From the NCBI GenBank assembly GCA_002762795.1, contig PCYA01000019.1, positions 1 through 53,959 of the forward strand: a stretch of 53,959 bases of DNA, written 5' to 3'. The DNA comes from Candidatus Woesearchaeota archaeon CG10_big_fil_rev_8_21_14_0_10_37_12. Its GTDB lineage: Archaea > Nanobdellota > Nanobdellia > Woesearchaeales > ARS49. The position numbers and the translations under genes were made by a program. The first letter of the stretch is position 1. Each line of letters opens with the position of its first letter. The notes below the pieces were generated by a model. That model worked only from the letters and a program-made list of their open reading frames with translations. It was not told the origin of the DNA and did no database searches. Of this stretch, positions 16,898-24,454 are shown piece after piece.

Positions 16898-17461
16898 CTA
16901 CTCTGCTGCAGTTTCTTCTGCAACTGCTGCTTTTTTTGTTGTTTTACGTTTAACAGGAGACTTCTTCTTAACAGCCTTTTTCGGCTTGTCAACTTTCAGC
17001 ACAACTCCTTTTGGTTTTGCAGGAATAACAACATTTTCCTCTTTCATAATTTCTGTAGCAACTTTATCAAGTAATTTTTGACCTTTCGGAGTAATTATCC
17101 TTCCTTTGTGAACACCTTTTGCAGTTTGCTTTGCAAATCCTGCTTTTTCAAGCTGTTGCAAAATTTTACGAACAATAGCTCCTGAACCAGGCTTCCATTG
17201 ATCAGGAGTGTAACCTTTATTTTTTGTACCGCCAAATTTCTTTTTTAATTTTATAGTACCAATTGGACCCATAACACTTATTTTTCTTAAAATAGCAGCA
17301 GAACGAATATGCCACCAGTTTTCCTGCATAGGAACGCGTTCTCGTCCAGCACTTGTTTTAGCAAATGCCGCCCATGAAGGAGGAGCAAGACTTTTATCAG
17401 ACCCTAATTCCTTCGCAGTTCTATGCACTAATTTTGTTGGATTAACATTACGAATTGCCAT
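16898..17461 (-). CDS. rps19e: Ribosomal protein S19e with Lys/Ala-rich tail
   Basis: Residues 1-145 are archaeal S19e: AFAKTSAGRERVPMQENWWH, the winged-helix core with RSAAILRKISVMGPIG, and GRIITPKGQKLLDKVA. S19e belongs to the small-subunit head. The 187-residue length includes an extra C-terminal tail of about 40 residues rich in Lys, Ala and Pro (KKAVKKKSPVKRKTTKKAA). The promoter at 17504-17516 and the GAGGAGAT ribosome binding site at 17471-17478 make it the first gene of the operon with L39e and L31e. Confidence 0.95.
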   Translation of the reverse strand: MAIRNVNPTKLVHRTAKELGSDKSLAPPSWAAFAKTSAGRERVPMQENWWHIRSAAILRKISVMGPIGTIKLKKKFGGTKNKGYTPDQWKPGSGAIVRKILQQLEKAGFAKQTAKGVHKGRIITPKGQKLLDKVATEIMKEENVVIPAKPKGVVLKVDKPKKAVKKKSPVKRKTTKKAAVAEETAAE

Positions 17462-17503
17462 TTTAACCTGATCTCCTCAGAATATTCAAAAAGAGGATGG
17501 GAT

Positions 17504-17516
17504 CAATTTAAAAAGC
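17504..17516 (-). promoter_or_regulatory. Ribosomal operon promoter (S19e-L39e-L31e)
   Basis: On the minus strand GCTTTTTAAATTG is followed after about 25 bases by the expected start of a 20-base leader that carries GAGGAGAT (17471-17478). Confidence 0.6.
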
Positions 17517-17539
17517 TTACTGTTTTATTTGTCTTCAAA

Positions 17540-17794
17540 TTACTCTGATTTCTTTGCATCCTCTAGCACGCTTCTTTGTTCAGATCTATCGAGATCTCCA
17601 CTATTATTTTCATCATAAAGTCTAAGAATCACATCAATTGAATGACCTTTATAACATTTATCTCTTATTTCTTGTGCAGCAATTGCAACGTCTTCCGGAA
17701 CACTGTACGTTCCATAAACTCTTCCAGTAATACTGGCACATCCTGCGTATGTTAAACTTGCAACTAAGGTAATTGAATATGCCAAGTGTTTCAT
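17540..17794 (-). CDS. Small lipoprotein with one EF-hand loop
   Basis: This 84-residue protein starts with a signal peptide ending in a lipobox-like TYAGC (Cys at about residue 19). Near residues 60-71 it has DENNSGDLDRSE, which fits the 12-residue EF-hand calcium loop at positions 1, 3, 5, 6, 8, 9 and 12. Only one loop is present, so it may pair as a dimer or act like a dockerin-type half site. It is probably displayed outside the membrane. Its ligand is unknown. Confidence 0.75.
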   Translation of the reverse strand: MKHLAYSITLVASLTYAGCASITGRVYGTYSVPEDVAIAAQEIRDKCYKGHSIDVILRLYDENNSGDLDRSEQRSVLEDAKKSE

Positions 17795-17847
17795 GCAATT
17801 ACTATTTGCTTCAATACATAAAAAAGTTAAGATGAAAAAGTGCGAAT

Positions 17848-18282
17848 TTATTCATCATCCAGATCAATTGGAGCTTTACTCTTCTTACCTTTTGCTTCTT
17901 TCATCTTCTTTGTAACACCAACTTTTTCTTTACAAGAACTGCACTCAAAAATTAATGAAGGAACCCCTTTGAAAGTTTTCCGCTTGTACGGAATTTGCGT
18001 TTCGCCTTTATGCTTACAATGCGGGCAAGTATATGCAATATTTGCAGTTAATGTACCTTCATATTCTTCTTTTTCAACAGAGTGCTTGCATTCAGGACAA
18101 ACATACTCTGTTGCGCGCGTTTTGAACTTTCCTGCTTTTTCATCAAAAGGCTTGCTCATCATTCCTTTCTTACACTTGGGACACTTCTCTCTGAAAACCC
18201 AAGCCTTTGCATGACCATTATCGATAGCTCTGTTTGTAAAATATACACACTCTTCCATAGATTCTGGTTCTCTTAATGTCAT
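17848..18282 (-). CDS. Double zinc-ribbon protein
   Basis: This 144-residue soluble protein has four CxxC motifs: CPKC (about residue 34), CPEC (about 62), CPHC (about 86) and CSSC (about 113). They probably form two zinc ribbons. The C terminus is Lys-rich and then acidic (DLDDE). Such proteins are common in archaea and may bind nucleic acid, but no specific role can be assigned. It lies alone between the EF-hand lipoprotein and the HEPN/nucleotidyltransferase pair. Confidence 0.8.
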   Translation of the reverse strand: MTLREPESMEECVYFTNRAIDNGHAKAWVFREKCPKCKKGMMSKPFDEKAGKFKTRATEYVCPECKHSVEKEEYEGTLTANIAYTCPHCKHKGETQIPYKRKTFKGVPSLIFECSSCKEKVGVTKKMKEAKGKKSKAPIDLDDE

Positions 18283-18344
18283 TGTAGTACCTCTTTATAA
18301 TTTGAAGTTTAAGGTAAGAAGTTTGAAGTTTAATTTAAACTTTG

Positions 18345-18737
18345 TTAAAATACTTGTTTTTTAACTTCTTCCAATACGGCAGTCCAGCAAGCAGACTTGA
18401 TCAAAATAACATCTTCCAGATCTGCAAGCGAGGGCTGATATCCTTTATAATTAATATCATGTCTTAATCTTCTCAAGTTATCAAGCACTAAGATAGATCT
18501 TGTTGTTTTAACAGGCAAGGTCGTTAATTTATTAATTTCAGCTTCATGATCACTTTCTACTCCTTCCAGAATCAACAACGCTTCTCCTAATCTTCGAAAA
18601 TTTTCATAAATCCCTCTTATTATTGTAGATGCTGCTTCTTCTGTCGGTTTAAGAGTCTCAAGAAAACTCATTTCTGCCTGGCTGGCTTGCACTAAACTCC
18701 TTGCTAAGGCAACATCAGGAGATCTTTGCCGAATCAT
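18345..18737 (-). CDS. HEPN-like protein paired with a nucleotidyltransferase
   Basis: This 130-residue, all-helical protein is encoded directly after a nucleotidyltransferase gene with a 4-base overlap, the usual arrangement of HEPN/MNT toxin-antitoxin pairs. Near residue 92 it has RRLRHDINYKGY, which lies where HEPN proteins carry their R-x(4-6)-H ribonuclease motif, although the spacing here is not canonical. The HEPN partner is typically an RNase toxin silenced by AMPylation from the MNT partner. Assignment rests on gene pairing plus this motif; activity is uncertain. Confidence 0.6.
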   Translation of the reverse strand: MIRQRSPDVALARSLVQASQAEMSFLETLKPTEEAASTIIRGIYENFRRLGEALLILEGVESDHEAEINKLTTLPVKTTRSILVLDNLRRLRHDINYKGYQPSLADLEDVILIKSACWTAVLEEVKKQVF

Positions 18738-19339
18738 GGACGTACCTCAAGAAAACCCCTTAAAACAATACCATTTGCGATGTTTGAAAACAAATTAAGA
18801 TTTATTGCATTTCGTGAGAATATGTGAATATTAATTTTTGTCTTTTCTTTTCTTGAACCAAGTGCTATCTCGTCAAGAGATTCTATCTTTATTTCTCTTG
18901 TCCCAGGAATCTCAACAGCAATATCAAGATCACTCCTAGAAAGATCATCTCCTTTTCTGAAACTACCAAACAAAACTATTGCTCTTGCCTGTGGATGTTT
19001 TGTTGAGACCAATTTTATGATGCCAGAAGCATAAACCAATTTTAAATTGTGTGCTATTTTCAAATCCATAAATTCTTTGGTATCATTGTTAGCAGAAAGT
19101 CTCCACAATTTACCAATAATACTTTTCTTAATTAACTCTAATTTCAGTAAACGTTCAACAATTCTTTTGGCAGTAGTTTTTGAGGTTTTTGTTAACTTAC
19201 ACAAATCATTGAATGTAAACTCTTGAGTTGGGCAAGCGAAAAACAAGTCTAAAACTCTGTTTTCTGAAGCTGTTAAATCTAAATTAATTCTTTTTTGACT
19301 GTCTTGCTTGCGCTCTGTCCCTTTCTTTAATCTAGCCAT
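18734..19339 (-). CDS. Nucleotidyltransferase with N-terminal winged helix (MNT antitoxin-like)
   Basis: Residues about 15-80 form a winged helix-turn-helix (SENRVLDLFFACPTQEFTFN, then KTTAKRIVERLLKLELIKK). Residues about 115-150 are a minimal nucleotidyltransferase domain with VLFGSFRKGD and SDLDIAVE, the GSx10DxD active-site pattern. The fusion of an operator-binding domain to the MNT antitoxin suggests one protein that both represses the operon and modifies the HEPN partner. The ATG at 19339 is followed downstream by the HEPN-like gene with a 4-base overlap. Confidence 0.82.
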   Translation of the reverse strand: MARLKKGTERKQDSQKRINLDLTASENRVLDLFFACPTQEFTFNDLCKLTKTSKTTAKRIVERLLKLELIKKSIIGKLWRLSANNDTKEFMDLKIAHNLKLVYASGIIKLVSTKHPQARAIVLFGSFRKGDDLSRSDLDIAVEIPGTREIKIESLDEIALGSRKEKTKINIHIFSRNAINLNLFSNIANGIVLRGFLEVRP

Positions 19340-19392
19340 TATGAATGGTTTTATCTAGAACTATTTAAACTTTTTGAAAACCAACTGGTTTT

Positions 19393-19905
19393 TTAATGGT
19401 TCAAGTGGTTCTTTTTGAAACCATCTTCCAATACAGCAAACGCGAATTTAAACGTTGGAATACAGTGCTTGGTCTCAATTAATTTCTTTGTATCTTCAAA
19501 AGAAAACCAGTTACCGTCACTCGCATCATCATTATTTAATATTGGCTCATGATTTGTTTTGCAGTAAAATAATGACATAAACCGCTTTATTCCATCAAAT
19601 TCAACAAACTGTTCACCAAGATTTACTAGGCTGACTTGGACGTTTAATTCTCGTTCTAGAGTTCTTTTTGCAGCTTGCTCAACAGACTCTCCATGGCGGA
19701 CTAAACCAGCTGCAGATGATCCCCAAAAATTATTGTACAATTGATCAACTGCTTTAACTAAAAACAATTGGTTTTCTTTATTAAGCAGAATAATATTAAC
19801 TGATTGCAGAATATCTTTCTTTTTGTCAACCTCTGATCTCTTCTTTTGACCAACAATTTTGCCTGTTTTATCAAGAATATTAATCAAAGCCTCTTTTTGT
19901 TGCAT
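19393..19905 (-). CDS. Nudix hydrolase (IPP isomerase-like subgroup)
   Basis: This 170-residue protein has a Nudix region from about residue 40 to 150. The Nudix box reads GLVRHGESVEQAAK then RTLERELNV, compared with the consensus Gx5Ex7REUxEExGU. Two acidic positions differ (T and R in place of E), so metal binding may be altered. The N-terminal LDKTGKIVGQKKRSEVD pattern is shared by the isopentenyl-diphosphate isomerase-like Nudix subgroup, but the isomerase cannot be claimed. It diverges from the methyltransferase gene at 19958. Confidence 0.75.
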   Translation of the reverse strand: MQQKEALINILDKTGKIVGQKKRSEVDKKKDILQSVNIILLNKENQLFLVKAVDQLYNNFWGSSAAGLVRHGESVEQAAKRTLERELNVQVSLVNLGEQFVEFDGIKRFMSLFYCKTNHEPILNNDDASDGNWFSFEDTKKLIETKHCIPTFKFAFAVLEDGFKKNHLNH

Positions 19906-19957
19906 AATTATATTTTATAACCTATTACTTTTTAAAGATTCTCCTGCTTGATTTATC

Positions 19958-20455
19958 ATGGCAGACATAATTGGAGCTGATTATTATGATCAAATTGCAG
20001 CAGGATACAATCAACTGCATGGTGAAGAACAACTAAGAAAAGCACAAATCATCGCAAATGAAATTAACGTGAAGCCTGACGATGTGTTGCTTGATGTTGG
20101 ATGCGGAACAGCACACACGCTTGCATTGTTTAACTGCATAAAAATTGGTGTAGATCCATCAAAAAAACTTCTTGAGCAAGCAACTGTTCCTGTCATGCAC
20201 GGAGTTGCTGAAAATTTACACTTTCCAAACGATTCATTTGATCACGTGATTAGCATCACAGCAGTACATAATTTCGCAGATGTTGAAAAAGGACTGCATG
20301 AGATACGAAGAGTAGCAAAAAAAAACATCGCATTAAGTATCTTGAAAAAAGCAGATAATTTTGAAGAAATAGAGAAACTAATTACTACTTTGTTTGTTGT
20401 GAAGAAAAAAATAGATGATGTGCAAGATATTGTTTATATTTGTGAAAAGAAATAA
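19958..20455 (+). CDS. SAM-dependent methyltransferase (UbiE/type 11-like)
   Basis: This 165-residue protein has a class I methyltransferase fold: motif I LLDVGCGTAHT (about residues 45-55), an acidic residue in IGVDPSKKLL (motif II), and FDHVISITAVHNF (motif IV region). It is short, with little beyond the core, so it probably acts on a small molecule or needs a partner. The TATA box CTTTTTAAAGAT at 19928-19939 predicts a leaderless message. It ends one base before the convergent gene at 20456. Confidence 0.82.
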   Translation: MADIIGADYYDQIAAGYNQLHGEEQLRKAQIIANEINVKPDDVLLDVGCGTAHTLALFNCIKIGVDPSKKLLEQATVPVMHGVAENLHFPNDSFDHVISITAVHNFADVEKGLHEIRRVAKKNIALSILKKADNFEEIEKLITTLFVVKKKIDDVQDIVYICEKK

Positions 20456-21067
20456 TTATTTGCCAACATATCTCACTCTCAAGCTTGGATCTTCTCCAAA
20501 CGCTTTTTCTACGTGTCCCAAAATAGCATCTGCAAACCCATTTCTTTCTCTTGCTGAAAGAGCATCCCATCTCCCAACTAATGGAAGTGCTATTCCTCCA
20601 GGAGTGTTTCCATTGTACTCGGAATTTCCAGAAGATGGTGTGTACGCTGCAATTCTTTCTGTCAACCATTGCTCACCATCCCCGACTTTAACTCGACCGT
20701 TTCGTAAAACTCGTCTTGGAGGAAAATGCTCTTTGCTCGTATCAGCAAAATCAACTGTTGATAAGCGAACACCGTCAGATCTTGTTTCAAAATTCGATCT
20801 GTTAAAAATTTGTGTCCCAGTGATAATTTTTCCTAAATCTCCCTTATGAATTACTCTGTTTCCTATCAAATCATACACAAAAACACCTCTTTCTGAAACA
20901 CGCAACACAAGCCCATGATATGCAACACCATCATGTGCGCCTTCACCAACCTCGTGTCTTGCAAGCAATAAAATATCTTCTGGCTTGCGAACTTTTCCTT
21001 CAATATTTATTTGATAGAACCTATCTGCAAGCCTTTTTGATATTGCTTCATCGAAAACATCTGTCAT
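20456..21067 (-). CDS. Uncharacterised protein
   Basis: I do not recognise this 203-residue soluble protein. It has a beta-rich centre (VAYHGLVLRVSERGVFVYDLIG split over residues about 48-70) and an Asn/Gly-rich loop near 150 (SSGNSEYNGNTPGG). No catalytic motif stands out. It is convergent with the methyltransferase (one base apart) and its ATG nearly abuts the start of the open frame on the other strand at 21066, so its promoter must lie in what I take to be the leader of the DUF1189-like gene. Confidence 0.7.
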   Translation of the reverse strand: MTDVFDEAISKRLADRFYQINIEGKVRKPEDILLLARHEVGEGAHDGVAYHGLVLRVSERGVFVYDLIGNRVIHKGDLGKIITGTQIFNRSNFETRSDGVRLSTVDFADTSKEHFPPRRVLRNGRVKVGDGEQWLTERIAAYTPSSGNSEYNGNTPGGIALPLVGRWDALSARERNGFADAILGHVEKAFGEDPSLRVRYVGK

Positions 21068-21164
21068 GACTGCACATGATCATAAAACAAATTTAAAATT
21101 ATGGGTTGGTGTTTACGAAAAAAATCACGTAAGCTTTAAATATGCAAAACAGAAAAGCAAAACC

Positions 21165-21950
21165 ATGAACATACCACCGTTCATAAAAGAGGTCATCTGG
21201 AGCGTATACCCTCCACGATACAAACAATTATCTGAACAAACATTCAGAAGTAGCCTTGGCTATATGAGTAAATTGTTGTTTTTATCAATTATCATCGCAG
21301 GGATTATTTTATTACCAACCTTGGCATTAGTTAAAGGAACAATAGGGCAAGAACTAAATAAATTTGACACATTTACAATCAATGAAGAAATTACACAAAC
21401 AGGAATTATTCAAATACCGCGAACAAACCCGTGGGTGCATGTTGATTTAAACAAAGAACACTTGCTAGAAAATGAGTTTCTTGTTATTGACAGCGAAAAA
21501 ATAAGATATCGACTGTTCGGAATAAATGTTGTTGACCAAGAGAGTCTTAAAAATTTAAATTCTGGTGATGCTCAGGTTAACAAATTATTTGCAACAATCA
21601 TGTTCTTGTTATTGCCTGGCATTGGCTTGCTGATTTTTATCAAAGCATGGATCAAATATTTCCTGCTAGCTTTGCTTATTGGTACAGTGTTATTTATCAT
21701 TTTAGAACTAACTAAATTTAGATTAAGATGGAAAGAAGCATTAAATATTGCAATACATTCACTTACAATAATCATTCCTGTTGAAATCATTAGCGCAAGT
21801 GTTTATTCTAAATATCTTATTCCAACTTTCAAGTTTATAGGATTAAACGTTTACGCATTAAGCACAGTGGTGTTTGTTATTCTCGCATTTATTGGAGCGA
21901 TTGGTTATCAAGTTGAACAAAGGAAAAAAAGGAGAAGAACTACTTCTTAG
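21165..21950 (+). CDS. DUF1189-like membrane protein
   Basis: The start at 21165 is chosen because GCTTTAAATAT (21133-21143) lies about 25 bases upstream, giving a leaderless message. The 261-residue protein opens with PPFIKEVIWSVYPPRYKQLS, then a membrane helix (about residues 38-60), an extracytoplasmic domain (about 65-145) and four further helices, ending in a basic tail. This layout resembles the DUF1189 family of bacterial membrane proteins, whose role is poorly known. The family call is moderate; the topology is clear. Confidence 0.7.
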   Translation: MNIPPFIKEVIWSVYPPRYKQLSEQTFRSSLGYMSKLLFLSIIIAGIILLPTLALVKGTIGQELNKFDTFTINEEITQTGIIQIPRTNPWVHVDLNKEHLLENEFLVIDSEKIRYRLFGINVVDQESLKNLNSGDAQVNKLFATIMFLLLPGIGLLIFIKAWIKYFLLALLIGTVLFIILELTKFRLRWKEALNIAIHSLTIIIPVEIISASVYSKYLIPTFKFIGLNVYALSTVVFVILAFIGAIGYQVEQRKKRRRTTS

Positions 21951-21988
21951 TAGTAAGATTTATAAATGGTTTTTAGTCTCTTTTTTGT

Positions 21989-23035
21989 ATGAGTGACATA
22001 AAGACAGCTTTATCGTTTCGAAAAATAGGAATTCATCCTGAACTGCCAAGACGAGTTTATGTATATGATGAAGAATCAGCTATTGAGTCTAGGAATTATT
22101 TAGCTGAACGATTAAAGTTTTCTAAGAGTTTAACACTGGACGAGTTGTGTAATCGTGCAGGATTTAAAAAAGCAAGAGCTGAAGTTTTCAAAACAAATTC
22201 TGGTTATGAGTTTGTTTTGCCTGTTAATTCATCTGGAGAAACTTGCACGTCTAGTAAAGTTGTTGTTGGGCACGATTTATCTTTAGAAGTAAAAGATCAT
22301 ACTCTTGCTACATGCACAAGATTTGAAGCTATGCTTAGTTATCGCGACAATATTTTTTCTGTTGAAGATAAAAGATGGCAAGATACAATGAATGCGAGAA
22401 CTGATTGGAAACCGATAGGTGCAGGACAGTATTTTTTTGATTATGTAAAGACGTGCCAATCAGTTCTTGCAGGCGGGTTTGAACTGAAGAGCGTAGAACA
22501 CCTAAAATATGGTTCTGTTCCTGAGTTTATAAGAACTCGCGCTGTTAGATACATTCCTTTAAATGATAAATGTGGCAGAGCTGAATACTTACTGGATTTT
22601 GAATGTGATACGAAAAAAATTAAAAAAATGACCCTGCTATTAAACCTGCCATTTTCTGAATTAGTTAGAGATGGCAGGCTTTATTATGAACTCGTTGCAG
22701 AAAACACTGGCGAATGCTATGATGTTTCTGGAAATGCTGCTTTGCATGGCGATGGTGAAGAAATATTTGATATACAAATAAAACACGGAAAATATGATGA
22801 GCAAAATGCAATATTTCCTGCTGTAATTTCCGACCCTTCTAGAAATGTTTACAGGTATGAAAAAACTAATGAGCCTAGAGACCCCAAAGAAAAGCTTGGA
22901 ACTGTTTATGCTTTGTTGGGAAATCCCGATATAATAATTGATTTCGGAGCGACAACCAGACGATTAATGGACATAGCTCAGGCTGAAAACTGGGGAGAAC
23001 TAAAAAATCATTTTCTGGTTGGGGAACAGAAATAA
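21989..23035 (+). CDS. Uncharacterised protein
   Basis: I do not recognise this 348-residue protein. It has no signal peptide or membrane helix, contains scattered Cys residues and a C-terminal part with DIIIDFGATTRRLMDIA. The first 60 residues look helical. A TATA box AGATTTATAAATGG (21956-21969) about 25 bases before the ATG predicts a leaderless single-gene message. It converges on vapC, ending 5 bases before it. Confidence 0.75.
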   Translation: MSDIKTALSFRKIGIHPELPRRVYVYDEESAIESRNYLAERLKFSKSLTLDELCNRAGFKKARAEVFKTNSGYEFVLPVNSSGETCTSSKVVVGHDLSLEVKDHTLATCTRFEAMLSYRDNIFSVEDKRWQDTMNARTDWKPIGAGQYFFDYVKTCQSVLAGGFELKSVEHLKYGSVPEFIRTRAVRYIPLNDKCGRAEYLLDFECDTKKIKKMTLLLNLPFSELVRDGRLYYELVAENTGECYDVSGNAALHGDGEEIFDIQIKHGKYDEQNAIFPAVISDPSRNVYRYEKTNEPRDPKEKLGTVYALLGNPDIIIDFGATTRRLMDIAQAENWGELKNHFLVGEQK

Positions 23036-23040
23036 GACTT

Positions 23041-23421
23041 TTAAGATATTATTTCAACATCTGGAAGATTTCGAAAATCATTATCTCCAGTAATTAACAT
23101 TGATTTTGTGTCTTGTGCTGCAGTGTAAATTATTGAATCTATCGCAGACAGACTATCTGCTATTGATATTTCGGCTGCTTTTTTTGAAACATGTTGTCCT
23201 AATTCAACAATAATGCTTTGCACCTGAATGAACTGAAGCACTTCATCAATGTCTTTTTTGTCGTAACCATCGCGGATTAGTTTACGTTTAATTTCAAAAA
23301 GAGAAAGCACAGATGTCAATAAAATTCCTTCTTTTTCAATAAGATAAAGCACTCTCTGGTTGGCATTAAAAAAATATGCCAGCCAGGCAGACGAGTCCAT
23401 GAAATATTTAGATACGGTCAT
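23041..23421 (-). CDS. vapC: VapC-type PIN-domain ribonuclease toxin
   Basis: This 126-residue PIN protein has the expected acidic residues: D near residue 8 (YFMDSSAWLAYF), E near 42 in SLFEIKRKL, D near 90 (SLSAIDSIIYTAA) and D near 114 (LITGDNDFRNL). PIN toxins cleave RNA and are held in check by the antitoxin. It overlaps the upstream vapB by 14 bases, the standard antitoxin-toxin order. Confidence 0.9.
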   Translation of the reverse strand: MTVSKYFMDSSAWLAYFFNANQRVLYLIEKEGILLTSVLSLFEIKRKLIRDGYDKKDIDEVLQFIQVQSIIVELGQHVSKKAAEISIADSLSAIDSIIYTAAQDTKSMLITGDNDFRNLPDVEIIS

Positions 23422-23608
23422 GCTTATCTCTTAAATCGTCGAGTATTTTTTTCATGGGTTTTTTCCCCAAAAACCCGGCAAGAGATGTTTTTGTCTTCAT
23501 ACTTAATACATTAATGATTGTTTCATCATAAGATTTAGCATTTGATGATTCTTTGATGCGTTTTAACAAATCCAATGTCTCTTCTCTTATTTGAATAGTT
23601 GTTGTCAT
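23408..23608 (-). CDS. vapB: VapB-type antitoxin
   Basis: This is a 66-residue protein with an N-terminal ribbon-helix-helix start (TTTIQIREETLDLLKRIKES) and a charged C-terminal tail that would bind the PIN toxin. It overlaps vapC by 14 bases. A perfect palindrome lies just upstream of its start codon, in the expected place for autoregulation by the VapBC complex. Confidence 0.85.
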   Translation of the reverse strand: MTTTIQIREETLDLLKRIKESSNAKSYDETIINVLSMKTKTSLAGFLGKKPMKKILDDLRDKHDRI

Positions 23609-23613
23609 AAAAT

Positions 23614-23640
23614 CTATAGCACTATAGAACTATATAAATC
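23614..23640 (-). promoter_or_regulatory. vapBC promoter with palindromic operator
   Basis: The TATA box GATTTATATAG (minus strand, about 23630-23640) is followed by the palindrome CTATAGTGCTATAG (23614-23627), 5 bases before the vapB ATG. A third half-site (CTATAT) overlaps the TATA box on the same side. Binding here would block both transcription start and the initiation region. Confidence 0.6.
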
Positions 23641-23647
23641 TTGTGAT

Positions 23648-24400
23648 TTAGATTTTCCTCCAAACATCCCAAAACAGCCTTTCAAAAGATACAGTGATTT
23701 CTTTTGAACTAATTAAGAATCCAATAGGGATTTCTGTCCATGCTGTAATAAGCGTTTTTCCGTTGTACATATCAATATTAGATGGTATTGGCCAATCAGT
23801 AAATTTAGCATGCACTTTTGATTTTTTTCTTTTTTTGAACAATGGTTCGTACTCTTTTGAGCAGATGCCTTTCATTGGAATATTTTTGTAAATATCTTCT
23901 ATGTCCATCTTGGCAAAAAATTTGTGTGTTATTCCAACATCTGTTTTTGAATACGTGTAGAAGAAAGTCATCTCTTGTCCTTTCTTTCCTCCTTCAACTA
24001 ACTTTCTAAAAGAATTTTTTAAACCATTTATACCAATAAAAACTTCAGCATCCTGCTTTTTCTCAGTTAATTGCGTAATTGATTGCAATCTTGGCAACAG
24101 TGCTTTGAGCTCTTTTTCTGTTTCCTGAACTTTTTTCTTTTGTTTATCTAATAATACATTCAAGTTTTTTGGATTTGGAGCAAAATAATGTTTGATGTTA
24201 TTTTTTACAACAAAAGTTACAAGACCTTTTTTTACAAGCTTATCAAGAGCATCATGTATATTAGAAGCACTGATTGGCAAACGCTTTATTATCTCTCCTA
24301 CTTTTGATTCACCAAGACGCAAAAGTTCAAGATAAATTTTGCTCTCTGCATTTGTTAAACCAAGCTCTTCAAGCACTGTTTTTGACCGTTTACTTATCAT
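23648..24400 (-). CDS. TrmB-family transcriptional regulator
   Basis: The start at 24400 is chosen because it fits the TATA box at 24427-24432; an ATG 8 codons upstream would lie at or before the likely transcription start. The protein (250 residues) has an N-terminal winged helix (LEELGLTNAESKIYLELLRL, then SASNIHDALDKLVKKGLV), a coiled linker (about residues 78-115) and a C-terminal effector domain. TrmB proteins usually control sugar or other solute uptake in archaea. It is divergent from a solute-binding lipoprotein gene and shares the promoter region with it, so that gene is the likely target. Confidence 0.88.
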   Translation of the reverse strand: MISKRSKTVLEELGLTNAESKIYLELLRLGESKVGEIIKRLPISASNIHDALDKLVKKGLVTFVVKNNIKHYFAPNPKNLNVLLDKQKKKVQETEKELKALLPRLQSITQLTEKKQDAEVFIGINGLKNSFRKLVEGGKKGQEMTFFYTYSKTDVGITHKFFAKMDIEDIYKNIPMKGICSKEYEPLFKKRKKSKVHAKFTDWPIPSNIDMYNGKTLITAWTEIPIGFLISSKEITVSFERLFWDVWRKI

Positions 24401-24424
24401 ACTCTTGTTACAGGAGAGCTGCAA

Positions 24425-24438
24425 TTTATATACTTTTT
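24425..24438. promoter_or_regulatory. Shared divergent TATA box (TrmB / binding protein)
   Basis: A single symmetric core TATATA (24427-24432) stands about 25 bases before the plus-strand ATG at 24455 and about 30 bases before the minus-strand ATG at 24400. Both directions read as good TATA boxes, so one protein bound here could control both genes. Confidence 0.6.
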
Positions 24439-24454
24439 CATTCTCATTTATTTT

